From positions 80,327,992 to 80,391,991 of the forward strand of contig NC_060253.1 of assembly GCF_921293095.1 (NCBI RefSeq): DNA of 64,000 nucleotides, in the 5' to 3' direction. The notes beneath the pieces are model-generated. The model was not told the origin of the DNA and made no database searches. It was given only the letters and a program-made list of their open reading frames with translations. The DNA is from Ischnura elegans (lineage: Eukaryota > Arthropoda > Insecta > Odonata > Coenagrionidae). The position numbers were made by a program, and so were the translations under genes. Positions 35,430 through 47,850 of the stretch are shown piece by piece (position 1 is the first letter of the stretch; each line of letters starts with the position of its first letter).

Positions 35430-35960
35430 AAGGGGAGTAAGACATCAAGGTTCAGCGGGGGGGGAAGAGAAATAAAAAGGGATGTGACACCCCTTTTGTC
35501 ACCGTAATTGTGAAAGATGGCACAGCCGTGCTCACAAGTGCGTGAGGGAGCAAAAGGATTGGGAAACGTTAACGGGTGTTAGTTGGAAGAGAAGGCCTAG
35601 GGAAGTTTCTGTCTCGGTGTGTAACTGGAGTGGGAAAGAGAGTCGGTGCGCGAGGAAAGCTACCGGAAACGGAAAGGTCACGAAAAGGCACCATAAGCCT
35701 TATGGCCTTTTTCCGGACCTTATGCCGGCAGCGGCGGGAAGAAAACAAGGAAGCCCACTGGGCCAGAGTAAATAATCAATCTGAATAAATTATTGCTGCG
35801 ACGAGTGAGTCGATGAGGAAAGGCGAGAGCTTGGAAAAAGTATTAGTATTCCGTGCGCTCTTCCGACTTCGGGCTTTTTCCCATCGAGCGTCCCCTTTTA
35901 TTTCTATTATCTGTCAAGGGAGGGTGGCGTGTCATACCGCACCCGGAGCCACCAATATAA
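35430..35960. other. G+C-elevated block without recognised gene
   Basis: Open frames of 63-77 codons overlap here in two + frames. CCATAAGCCTTATGG at about 35691-35705 is a small palindrome. No domain or splice signal was recognised. Confidence 0.3.
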
Positions 35961-38310
35961 ATACCGTACCTTTGTCGGAAAAAGATTATACATCGTGGTC
36001 ATGAGGGTTCATAAAAATTGAAACAAAAGAGATAAGTTACGTTTACCTATATAAATACGTAACTTAACTAATTTTCCGTTAATAACGAAGTATTTTTTAA
36101 TAAATAAACTTGATTGCGATCGAAAATAATTGCACGAATCATATTTTACACGACCTTGTGTTGGTATAACGTTTTCAATGTCCATTTTACGCAAAGAATT
36201 GATGATTTTTGAAAGGTTGGTCGGAGGTTTTCATCGGATATTAAGAAATTTTTCTTTATAGTTATTATTTCGCTGCAGCATGTATATTCTAGTAAATACT
36301 CTCACAAAAGATAAACTTTTTACTTTCATAAATTTGGGGAATGTCGTAAATTTCTTTAGATACTTGTACTTTACATCTCTGTATCAGTGTTAATCTTTCG
36401 TTACAGCCGAGAGTATGCAATACAATTTCACTTGTGCAATTGGTAACGAAAACTTTTCTACACTGTTATGTATCCATGCATCTACCTATCCATGCTATCG
36501 AGAATTGCGTCGTAGACGCGACCTTTCATCTTGGGAACAAAACCAGTTGTTATTCTTAGGCACATAGCTTACGTTACGGATATTTCTAACGCCAAAATAT
36601 CAGTTCAACAGATTCAGGCTTCAATTGGTGGAAGTTAGACATATTTAAATGAATAAAAGATTATAGCATTTTTCTACAATTTTTGAGGAAAAGTGCCAAA
36701 ATATCAATTATTCCGATGAATTTCCGCTGAAAGCGCTCTTTGTAAAACTATTAGTGTATGATTCACTACTTTCATTGAATAACTTCTACAGGGAAGGAAG
36801 GAATGTATGAGAAATATCCCTGCTCGAATTTTGTTGACATTTTTTCGAAGCATAGAAATGGCTATAATGAACTTTGTCGAAAGTGCAATGTTAACTGTGG
36901 CGTTTGCATCTTCTCCTGATGGCGGCACACAGTGCACTTCATGTAAAATGCGCAATATTTGGGATATCGTTTGAAGTTCCGCATTTGGACATTCCATATG
37001 ATCCTCCTTGCTCACTCTATACAAGCCCAGAACAAAAAGGAGCAAGAGCGGATTCACACTCCAGCTGCCTTCGATTCTTCGAACGCGAAGAAACATTATG
37101 TTATATTCCTCTCGCCATGGGAACGTGTTTTGTTCAGAACGAAGGGGACAGAGAGGGAGAAGTGAGGAAGAGAAAGAGGATTATCACTATTTGATGACTC
37201 GAATTCTAAAAAAAGGAAGAAGAAAAATGGTCACAGCACTCGGAAAATGAAGTAAAAAGTCTTCTCCAACCTTCCCGGATATATCGCCTACTCGAAATGA
37301 GAGAAATGAATGTGGAAGTTGTCGAAACAAAATTGATGTCGAAGTGGGGAGAAATGGTGGTGGAATAAAAGTGTGGAGTAGAGGTGGTGGGAATTCCATC
37401 AATGTTTTCGTAATGGGTGGAGGCTTTACACATGCGGGGAACGAGATGAAATGGCGAATACAAGCGGGGTGTGCAGACAAGAAGAGGGGAGGAAGCCCTT
37501 TCAAAAGCCGAGAAAAATGACTCCAAGAGTCTTAGAGGTTCTGGAATCGAACGAAGTTTTCCCAAAGACATTGCCTCTGATCAATTTAATGTTCCCTTTC
37601 ACGAAATTTCCCCATTTCCAAAGTTAAATTCCATTTCCCCGAAAGCGTTAACTCTCCTCCTTTTAGCGGTTTTGCCCCAGAAGGTATTTCTTTTTTATTT
37701 TTGTATCGGTCTCTCCCTTTCCTTCCCGAACAGTACCCCGGTATGAGTTCAATAATTACGCATTTGCTTCGCCCAGCTCGGTAAAGTCCAAGCACAATGG
37801 GGAACAAGTGGGGTATTACACAATTGTAATCATAGGCGTTCCATGCTGCGCCTCAACGAAGAATGCAAACTTAGAAAAGGCGTCGTCATTTTATTACGCA
37901 AAGTTACCTGGACGCTAAATGACACTTTCGACCTATTTACTAACGTGATTATAAGTGGCGCTTAGCTTCAAGAAATCGAAACGAATATGCCACCAGCTCT
38001 GTTGGAAATGTACGAAATGTTTAGTCAAGTAGTACTTCCATTTGCTTCCTAAGAATTATTATTCTACGCAAAAATATCTCACGGCGCAGTACTTGGCATT
38101 TTAAAGTAGAGCCTGCTTCCATCCTTCTATGGTATGACTTTTCGTAGCCTTCTTGATAATTTACGTAGCCTAGGTGGCTCTGATCCAGATCACTTTTAGC
38201 CCAAATTCAGTAGAGCTAAATATTGTTTATGCTTACATTGCCTCGTTAAGAAAATATTTATAATTTATGCTAAAATTGACAGGCGAAAATTAATTATTAT
38301 GAGTAAGGGA
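35961..38310. other. Gene-free DNA
   Basis: Frames up to 130 codons (36704-37096 on -) and several overlapping frames on both strands at 36900-37750 lie in a G/A- or C/T-biased stretch. They show no recognised domain, and mutual overlap argues against coding. Confidence 0.35.
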
Positions 38311-39297
38311 GACTGGGTACAGTTGTGATAATTTGATCGCCCTTAGTTCTGTGGGTAAGTAGGCTGCTAAGCTAAACAAAGGTTGTTTTTTAATGTAATT
38401 TGTACATTATTACACTTTTAAATATTAAATTTGTATCCCTGAACACAGTTCTTAGCTAATAGGAGCAAGTTATAAAAACAATTATAAGTGTCATAATCGA
38501 CCACACCCCAAGGGTGGTTGTGACAGGTTTCGAAAATACTCTAAAATGGTCTCAAATAATTTTAATTGCTATAAATATTTAGCATAATACAGCTTAAGCT
38601 TCTTTCTGAAAACATTATTTTAATAACAAAAGAAATAAAATCTGTGAACAGTTCAATAATTTACTCCTAAGAAGGTAGTATAGCATCTAAAATTATTATG
38701 AAAGTCTTCACATATACTCTATAGTTAATACATCAGTCTTCATCATTATTTGTCGAGGAGTTGAGTAAACATTTTTGGTTATGTTTTAAAGGAATTTTAT
38801 CGAAGTATAAAGTCCATGAGTCCAAAATAAATGTCCGCGCTACGTTTTAAGTATTTTTATAGCTGCTGCTGTTGTTCTGCCGAACTTTTACTTGTGCCAC
38901 AACCGCACCCAGTAAAAATGTCACAACCATGCCCATAGCACTCTTTCTAAAAAAAAACGCCATGCCGATACAAAATAACTTCCCAACAAAGGAATCGCAA
39001 CTATTGAACCAATAATGTATGTCTTATGTCGATAAGAAACACTCAACTTTCTATCTATATTCACGTAACAAAAATAATGTAAAGAAATCGAACGAAAATA
39101 TTTTCTTTTCACTGTTGAAATTAATTATATGGACCCCTGCTATCGTATACGTCACGGCGCGATGGCTGACGCAATACTGTGACGTAGGTTCAGTTGTGCA
39201 AGCTGCTCCTCTATCCCGTTGCATGGTCAGCTATTCTCAATAGTTTTGCTAATAGGACGACTTTCACTACTGTACCCTGGCACAACCGTACCCAGTC
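38311..39297. mobile_element. DNA-transposon-like element with ACTGGGTAC termini, 987 bp
   Basis: The left end GACTGGGTACAGTTGTGAT and the right end read inward, GACTGGGTACGGTTGTGCC, agree at 16 of 19 positions. Related GGTTGTGACA-type motifs also occur inside: plus-oriented at about 38513, and minus-oriented at about 38894-38935, where ACTGGGTGCGGTTGTGGCA reappears. Such subterminal copies are common in nonautonomous DNA transposons. A target duplication is not obvious, no transposase is present and the superfamily is not assigned. Confidence 0.6.
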
Positions 39298-39299
39298 TA

Positions 39300-41910
39300 C
39301 CCAAATGCAGTTATCTCAACCTATTAAAACTAATCAATCCTTTAAGTAAAATGAAAATTATCAACTATATCTATCGAAGGTTGTGCAAGCTGTAATTCGT
39401 ATGTTATTTTCGATGGTAGTCAATTTCATTTATTGAATAATACTTAGTTATAACCGTAAAATTCTATTTTGTGGTATAATGTAAAGGTAACCCTGACTTA
39501 TCGCCTTTTGATCTGTTTATTTTTCTGGAGGCAATGGTCAACACTAAAAGAGACCGCGGCTGACTGTTGTTTGTTTTTTAAGTGAGCGTCTGTGCATGCT
39601 GAATGAGGGGATGTGTATGTGGAATGCTGGGCCGGAAAACATTTCTCTACCGTGAATAATTCCAGAATAAATGAGGTTTCATGAAAGCTACCAATACCCT
39701 CCGTAATCTGATTTCCATTTTTGGATGGCCGTATTTCGGTGGGGCCACATCTCGGCTTTAACTCATCTGCAAAGTAATTCATGTGTTAGATGTTACCTGA
39801 AAGGTCAAAAATCTCATGATAACTTACCCTTTGGCGATTAATTAGTTCTCTCTGTTTATTTTGAGGTCACGGCCATCAGGATATCTGTTAATAAGGGATT
39901 ATTTTCAAGAACGACATACGTACGATTTAAAAGCGCTGAGGCAAAACATGTCCGAACGCAATCTTAACATAATTCTGTACCTATTCATTATGGAATCCTA
40001 GCTTCAAATAATTTTCTTGTCAAAAGCAAGTGTTGATTTCTGCCAAAATTCTCATTTCTCTCAAAAACTTGAAGTAAAAGGTCGAAATGAGGCTTTTCTT
40101 CAGTCATGTACTAACATATAAATGAATTAATCATATAAAAGGGTGATCGAAAAGTCAACAAAAGGAAATGATTGTGCCTGTTATACTCTCCAAAAACATG
40201 GTGGTTATACACTACATAACTGTAAACAGTTAGTTAAATGTTCGTATTTTTAATATGTGCATGTGTATGTGTGATAGATTGTAAGCTTTGGGAGTCTAGA
40301 ATCTTAAATACCTTAGCTTTAAAAACTCTGGTTTATTGAATACCATAATGGATCATAATCCCTCAATCAATCTCCAAAATAATGAAGAATTCGAATGTTA
40401 ATTACGATCATACTCCTTCAATACTTTGAAATCAGGCCTTGTTACTAATGGAATTGAAAATAGGTAATTATCTTATCATTGAACACAAAATTGATGATTA
40501 CGGTGAAGTGGTTTCATGACTTGTGGGGGAAAATTGATAATGTTTTTCTAGCTTTATTACCTGTTCTTGAAAGGGAAGTTATTAATGATTTTACATGATA
40601 AGGTTAAAAATGAATTTTATTTGAAAATTTTCCACGAAATATTTGTTTGAAAATTTTTATATTGAACGAAAACGTTATCCTCAATCGAACCTTTATTTAA
40701 TTGCGTCTATTTTGCAAACCAATATTGCCTGTGTGTGTGTTTTGATTTTAGCACATGATTTTTTTTGGACCTGCGACACTATAGGATTGCGAGAACACGA
40801 CTATTAAAAGGTATTCCTATTCATATGATGCTGGTGGTTTCTCTGCCGTCGAAACAGAGAGTTTAAAATGCCATTGTTATTTCAGCAGCTGTCTCGAGTT
40901 CTTCAATCTAAGGAAGGTGGCTCTGTGAGAAACTGAGTATTATGGCGCACGAAATAGTATTGGAGCAGCCGTAGGAATTCATACTGGTCATGATGGTTGT
41001 TAGAAGCATTCTCGCTCTGGGAACAAGCTCGTGATGCGATTGCAGTCTCATAGAGAGGTTGAAAGGAAAACTTTGGGGAGAGACAAAAGGCTGCTGAAAG
41101 AAGAGTAAAAAAAATTACGTCCTCGTCGGAAGAGAAGTGTCTCCTTATCCCCACTCCATTTTAACAAAAGATGCCTGGCAACGGGTTGGTTGGAAAAGAT
41201 GGGCGTAACTGAGCGTGGAAGTTTTGTGCCGAGCCAGATGAGGGCACGAATGCGAAACCACGTATGAGAGCTAAAGAGTTGGAGGGAAGATGAGGAGAGA
41301 TGGAAAAATATGTATGGGGAGAGAGAGAGCATTGGAGAGTTCGCCTAAAAACGTGGATAGGTTCGCCTTCGGGTTTGAGAAGATTTCTTTTTTCTTATTC
41401 TTTTCTACTACGGAGAGTAGCTCGAGAGTCCGTGACAGAGCAGTGTCGGGCACCCAGAATGTGTTCCTGAGGATGGGAAAAAATAGTAAGCTATTTCGCC
41501 GCGGGGTAGCGCACGCTTCTTCACGGTGTACGCCAGGGTTACGTTCTCCGACCACTTAGCTTACTCGTCGGCGCTCAGCGTGCAGCCCGCTCTGGCTGCT
41601 TCATGCAAGAACCCTCCTAATTCCCATCACGGCTCCCTAAGGTAACCCAGTTGTTCCCAGACTCTCCGACATACTTTATGAACTTGCGAGAGAGGAAATA
41701 AAAGGAGAAACAAATGCCATTCCATATCCCACCGAGAGCAATATCAAAAGCTCCTACTCGGTTTCACAATCACCCGTTCCGTGATAAAAGATTCGGTATG
41801 AATGACTGCAGTGGGAGCGTGACTATCCATTGAAATAAATGCCAGTGATGCAGATGTGCATCCCTTTCTTTTGAGAGATGATTTTCGTCAGTCTTTTATC
41901 CTCTTTACTC
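39300..41910. other. Gene-free DNA
   Basis: Positions 40900-41600 are G+C-richer and open on both strands (83-94 codons). No domain or exon boundary was recognised. A short (TG)n tract lies near 40730. Confidence 0.35.
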
Positions 41911-41915
41911 CTTCA

Positions 41916-42238
41916 TAGTATAATTTTATATTCGGGTACGATAAATAGAGAGTTACGTAATTGTTTTCATTATTGTAATGCCTTAAATATGAGACAGTGG
42001 ACCGAAAAAAATGTCCAAAGTTTTAAGGCTGAGGTAGGATAAATAGTACTTTTGATTTGAGAATTGTCTTTTGGCCATACTATATTTTATATTCGGGTGC
42101 GAGAAATAGAGGGTTACGTAATTGTTTCATTATTGTACTGCCTTAAATATGAGAAAGTGGACCGAAAAAAATGTCCAAAGTTTTTAGGCTAAGGTAGGAT
42201 AAATAATACCTTTGATTTGAGAATTATCTTTTGGCCCT
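41916..42238. repeat. Tandem duplication, 161-bp unit, two copies
   Basis: TTCGGGTACGATAAATAGAG at 41931 recurs as TTCGGGTGCGAGAAATAGAG at 42092. The match continues through GTGGACCGAAAAAAATGTCC, AGGTAGGATAAATA and TTTTGGCC in both copies. Identity is roughly 90 percent, so this is one of the younger duplications in the window. Confidence 0.9.
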
Positions 42239-42718
42239 ATGTTATTATTCAAGCTAAATGTTATATAAAGAAATCCAGATCAATAATGAAAAATTTCTAA
42301 ATGCTCCTGTCCATTCAGATTATTTTATTTAAAATGTCCATTAGTGTTAAGTTATTGTGAGAATTATTGTGAGTGAGTTATTGTGAACGTTATGCTTGAA
42401 ATAACTGCACCAGTGAATTTGTATGAGATTTACCTTCAAAATAAAAGCATGTCAATTCTAGCAATAATGAAATATCTTTACTTTATTTGCGGAGCAAGAT
42501 TTTTCTGTTTGCCCATGTTATTTAAAAATTTCGTTCTTTATTTCATTTCTTGATGTGTTATTTTCAGTATTTACCTACAATTAACTATTGGCTATTCTCC
42601 TTTAGCTCCATGAATATTTGATATGTTATTCGCGTAAATTAATTACCGAATTATTTTTAAATTAGCTGGAATTCAGTTTTGTTATCATGTTGTAGCCTTC
42701 AATTTACATTCCAACTGG
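42239..42718. other. AT-rich spacer between two tandem arrays
   Basis: It contains a short cluster of TTATTGTGAG-like words (42354-42385, three copies) and otherwise no recognised content. Confidence 0.4.
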
Positions 42719-43370
42719 TTTTCATTCGCTAATATTTACAACTGTGACGATTATTTTAATTTCTTATGTTTTGATTGATATACTTCTGGTATCTTAATAT
42801 GACCTCGTTTTATTTAAATATATCGGATTCCTACTGATTTGAACGGATCTGGATTTTGTTGGTAATTTAACTTTATAATAAAAAAACATCACCGCATCGA
42901 AGTAGATCAAGGAGGGTAGAGGTCCTTTGTTGATGGTAATCCTTGGTTTTCATTGGAATTGGTTATTACTCAATGATATTTTCAACTGCGACTGTTATTT
43001 TACATCATTTACCTTACGTAATATACTTCTTATGTCTCGATTTTATACGCGTTTAATTTTATGATGTTGGCATCTCCCTGATGTGGACCGATATGGATAT
43101 TGTGGGTTCTTTTACTTTGTAATGTAAAAATCACCGAGACGAAGTGGATCGATTAATGTAGCATTCACCCATATTTATAACTGGGACGGTGATTTTTAAT
43201 ATTTGAACTTACATGATCCACTGCTGACGTCTTAATTTGACCGCGATTGATTTTTGGTCCTTGGCATCTTCCTGATTTGAACTGATCCGGATTTTGTGGT
43301 TACTTTTACTTTGTAATGCAAAAAATAACCCAATCGAAGTGGATCAAGCAATCCAGGAGTCCTTTGTTGA
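42719..43370. repeat. Tandem array, ~195-245-bp unit, three copies
   Basis: CTGATTTGAACGGATCTGG at about 42835, CTGATGTGGACCGATATGG at 43079 and CTGATTTGAACTGATCCGG at 43273 mark three units. Each is followed by ATTTTGTNG, an ACTTTGTAATGNAAAAA stretch and CGAAGTGGATCAAG. Each is preceded by TTCACTN-ATATTTACAACTG-like and GACCTCGTTTTA-like stretches. Confidence 0.7.
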
Positions 43371-43374
43371 TGCC

Positions 43375-46300
43375 GCGATTGGAAATCATTTACTCCGTTG
43401 AGGAACGAATTGCGGGGCGTAGGACTATCTCCCCCGAGAATGGGAACGACGTTATATCGTACCTCTAAGTGCACACTTTCTCCTCATTCCCGGGTGTGAC
43501 GCAACCCTTAACTTCCACCCACAATCCTGTTCCCTCTCCCCCGCCTTCCATTTCTGCCGTCAACCCATTGTATCGCATTACCCGATGGAACCTTTCTCGC
43601 GTCTAATGCGCTCACTTTGCGCTCTCAACCCTAAAAGTATGCATAAAGGTCGAGTCGGGAACTCCCATGGGCTCCTTCACGTCCACTTTGCATTGTACGT
43701 CTTTCCTCGTGGAAATTCTCTTACTCTCCACTCCCTGGTCGGGGGCTATGGAGATTTCATTTTAGAAGAGATGCACTTCCACTCGTTGGTGTCGATAAAA
43801 ATTGAAAATCAAATTTTTCTCTTCGAGTACAATGGGTTTCCTATCCTTTAGCATAATCTTAATGTACTTAATTGGAACTGTACTATGGCAATTCAGGAAT
43901 TTGGATAGAGAAGTGGTCTGCGCTGTGGTTGGGATAGCCAAAGGTGTGGTAGTATGCCCATCCCAGGGAAATTTTTTCTCGTGGCTATTCAAGTGTATTT
44001 CACCATCGTTCACGTGGTAGGATTCAGAATATTATGCAGTTGTGTAGTGTTTTTATATTTTTATTTTAACTGCAAGGAATATTTTCACATAAAACCGACC
44101 TGGCTGGTGTGCCTTACTAACTTCAGTGGCGATATAAAAGGTAGATATTTTTTTAACTTGTCTAACTTTTCAGTATAATTAAGTTATTACTTACCTTGTT
44201 ATCTCCAAATAAACTTGTGTATAATGCGGTTAGTTCCACTGTATTTTAGCTCATGCGAAAGTCCTTTTATATACCTAATTGCAATTTTATTGTGTTTTTT
44301 TTATTTTAATTTTAACTTAAGGGAATATTATCACGTAAAACCAGCCTTGCCCTTGTTCTTGCGGTTTCATTTTAGCATTTGATTAAAGTTAATTTTTTTG
44401 TGCCAAAATGATGAAAAATGTATTTCCAGGTATATAGTTTTTTTTATTTGCATTGGGGGGGGGTCGCCACGCCAGGCTATCCCATCCCACCAAAGCATAC
44501 TCCTTGTTACTCCACTGTGGTTAAGCAAATTCCTCTATTCTTACCTTGTCCCAATCGGCAGACTTTTATGGAGAGGAGAGGTTATTTTATAGTGCCATGC
44601 TCTTTGCCTAAAATCTTATGAGAGCTCATGTTGGGGAAAATATTCCTCTATAAAACGATCAAATAAGTGACCCTGACCTTGTTTAGGCTGTTAATCAGTT
44701 CAGCATTTTTTGAGTCAACGAAAGCATTCATAAGGTGAAATTTGCTTGGTAGAATATGGTTTTGTTACCAAACAGGAGAAAATTGCACGCAACACATTGT
44801 AAACAATGTGATGTGATTGTTACGCTGCTAATTCGAGCATTATTATGGATTGTTGCTAGCATACACTTATTCAAAAAAAACCTTCCAGTCACCATGGAAA
44901 ATATTAAAAATGCGAGAAAAGGATACTATGCTTAAGGCTTTTTTCTCATTTTATGTGCAGTAACTGGTATCTATGTATATGAAATAAATATAGCTATGTC
45001 TCAGCTGTGTTTTTGAAATTCATTGGAGATTTTCATGGTCCTATGTAAATATACTGCTTATATTGATATATGGTGTAAGAATGTCCTATTCTTCCTAATT
45101 GTCATCTCGAATGTGTGATATGAGTTATACGTGAGAGTCTAAGTCTGATAAGTCTCAACCTGTGCTTTCAACTTTGCATTCACCTGTGAACATGTTATGC
45201 ATGCCTTTAATTTTGTAAAGCACCATAATGGCAAACCGTCTCGGATGGTTTTAAGTCGGCAGGGGCATAACATTCGATTACCATATGCCAACTTCCTCGC
45301 ATTTTCCCTCATTGCATAAGGAACACCCTAGTCTGATCATGCTTCGGAGACCAAAGACCGCTAACCGATCTCATTTCGATTCATTCTTGTCTTTGCCAAG
45401 TTGGATTGGCTATCCTTTTTCTTGCCTCTTTTTCTTCTAGCATCTCACGAGCGCCGTCAAGCGGCTCTGTCTCCAAACCTATTTCGTATTTCCCACCCGC
45501 CTTCAGGGAGAATGAAAAGATCTGAGAGAAAAAGTCGTCGGAGCGTGAATATGCCGCCACTAAAGAAACAAGGGCGGCAATAGCGGTGGCTAGAGGAACT
45601 AAAAAGACAAAAGAATGATGGAGTTTCTGCGCCCTCTTTCCGCGCGAATATATTTCGTAAGGAAAAAGCCTTTGAAATGGGTTCCCCCTCTGGGGATTAA
45701 TCCATCAATTACTCGAGCAGGAAAGTCCGTTTGCTGATGGAGTGGGATGCCGAGATGCTGGGTGACATATTCCTTTGCAGTTGCCATGGAAGCTCGATGC
45801 GGAAATTGTACGTTTAGAATGCTTTTATTCCTCAACTTTTGGTTTCCCACCCGTGTAGAACCTCAGTCATAATTTACTTTATTTTCGTATTGACGTAATT
45901 TTTTCATCGTGGAGCTATGATCTGATGAGCCTCGATTTTCTGTAAAGAAATTTGTGGGAATTAAAGGCACTTATGACGAATAACCTCTTATATATATGTT
46001 AATTACTAGTTACGATAATTTTACCTGAATCATACAGAAACTGTTAAAATTCGTCTCAATGCTATTAATTTCATTCCATCTTATGTTTATTTCGGATTTT
46101 AGTTTGCGAAGTTATTGATTATTTATGATCTCACGGAATCTAACAATAAGTCAGTTTTGTACTTCCTTATTCCCTTTTGCGTGGTTAATAATTTGCCACT
46201 AAGGGCTTGAAATAAATTGAAACGTATGAAATACTGATTGGGAAATTTCTTGCAGTAAAATGATCATTTGATTTGGAACTTATTTTTATGTGGACATATG

Positions 46301-47250
46301 TACAATGCTTTTAAGCTCATCAAAATTTCGCCTTTGATTTTTAAAATTCTTATTCAGTGTTATGTGCGATAGTTTTTACCTAAAAATCGCTCGTCTGATC
46401 ATCTCCAAGGTTTTTCTGTGTTGAAATATCGTGGCGTGAGGCAAAAAATATCTCGCTTTTAGCCATACAGCTAGTTATTTCTTCCTCGCACTCATTAGAA
46501 GCACCCATTCCAATGGAGGATACCATTCAATTTCGTCTGTTATTATTTAAATCTTAACCGTTGCATTAAGCTCACCCGGGGAAACTTGATTATTTGGGAG
46601 GAAGAATCGATCACTTTGAAGAGTATCGACGGAACCGGCAATTATGAAGTTTCGACGGCCAATCCATTCGTTTCTCCAATTCGCAGCCCTTTCAGGAATC
46701 GTTCTTCGCGGAGTGACTAATTTCAACAAATTGCGGAATAAATGCGCGCGAAACGCCTCCGCTTGTGCGATTAACTTCGGGAAATATTCACTCTCGCATC
46801 CGAACGGTTTAGAATCCGAAGTGATCGCCCATCATCCCATTCGCTAATTTAAAAAAAAATTCGAATTATGCGAATGAACAATAAAACAGCGATCCGCGCC
46901 AATTTATAGCTCCGTGACACGCAAACCTCTTCGCCGACCAATAATTTCCATCAAGGTCGAGTGGGAAACAGTCTTGAACCCAAAAATAAGAAGAAAAAAA
47001 TTGTAGAAATAACTGGCCAAGCCCTCTCGTATCTTATCGATCTCTCTTCGTGTATACCGTTGATGAATTAAAATGCAAGCTTTGAGACTTGAGTGCAAAG
47101 CTGTTGGGTTCCAGACGGACCTGCCATGGTGCTAAATTTATGGTGCTCGCTCGATTTTCAACTTTATGTGTTTTGGAACTCGACCTTGAAGTTCCCAGTG
47201 ACTGCAATTATTCTTTGTATTCTAAGTGAATTGAAAATGAATCTGGTTAT
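43375..47250. other. Gene-free DNA with two G+C-richer patches
   Basis: Patches at 43380-43690 and 45390-45830 are pyrimidine- or G+C-rich. Frames up to 88 codons show no recognised content. Positions 46620-46840 are CpG-rich for the window and non-repetitive, and could be a conserved noncoding element. Confidence 0.3.
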
Positions 47251-47254
47251 GGCA

Positions 47255-47420
47255 TACTTCCACGATAAAAACTTAAATGGTAATTGGCCCTTGAAAATGA
47301 CATAATATGTTGAAACCGTCGTCGGTAGTTGAGTTTAGTATTTAAGTGTGGAAATTACCATTTGTAGTTTTTATCATGGACACATATCGAACTTCCACCA
47401 AGCCAAGCCTGAAATGATTT
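47255..47420. repeat. Foldback-family copy A
   Basis: GATAAAAACTTAAATGGTAAT at 47264 is an inverted counterpart of ATTACCATTTGTAGTTTTTATC at 47354. Between them lie TGACATAATATGTTGAAACC and GTCGGTAGTTGAGTTTAGTA. The right half, through CACCAAGCCAAGCCTGAAATGA, is homologous to the right half of copy B at 52.0 kb. The distal left arm with the ACCGACCATGG core has been lost. Confidence 0.65.
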
Positions 47421-47586
47421 TATGAAGTGCACTTCTCTCCGTGGACTTTTTTATCATCCCCAATAGGGATTGTCAAAGTAGTGGCATGAAAATCTGAACT
47501 CTATTTGAAATTAAGAAATTCATGATGCAAATCATGCTGGGATAAATAGTTGTGATTCGTCAATTTTACCCACCTAGTAAGTTATC

Positions 47587-47850
47587 GAATTGAGAGAAGA
47601 ATATTTACAAGTTACATCTTCATAGATAAAATGCCAATGTGATTACGTTGAATGTTTTCGATGACTAAGTCTGAATCAGCTTCTAGTGGCAATCGGCAAT
47701 GCGCATCAATTCTGTCCAGCTAGCAAGCTAAAGAATTAGAGAAGAATATTTACAGATTTCATCTTTATAAATAAACGGTGTGTTTAATGACGTTGAATGT
47801 TTTGTACGACTCGACCTGTAGCAACTTCAGGTGGGAATCGGCAATGCGGT
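47587..47850. repeat. Tandem duplication, ~146-bp unit, two copies
   Basis: GAATTGAGAGAAGAATATTT at 47587 and GAATTAGAGAAGAATATTTA at 47733 open the units. Each continues with CATCTT(C/T)ATA(G/A)ATAAA, TACGTTGAATGTTTT or GACGTTGAATGTTTT, and AATCGGCAATGCG at the end. Confidence 0.75.

Noticed and set aside
36704..37096. 130-codon minus-strand frame
   Set aside because: No domain, signal peptide pattern or exon boundary was recognised, and plus-strand frames of 68-96 codons overlap it.
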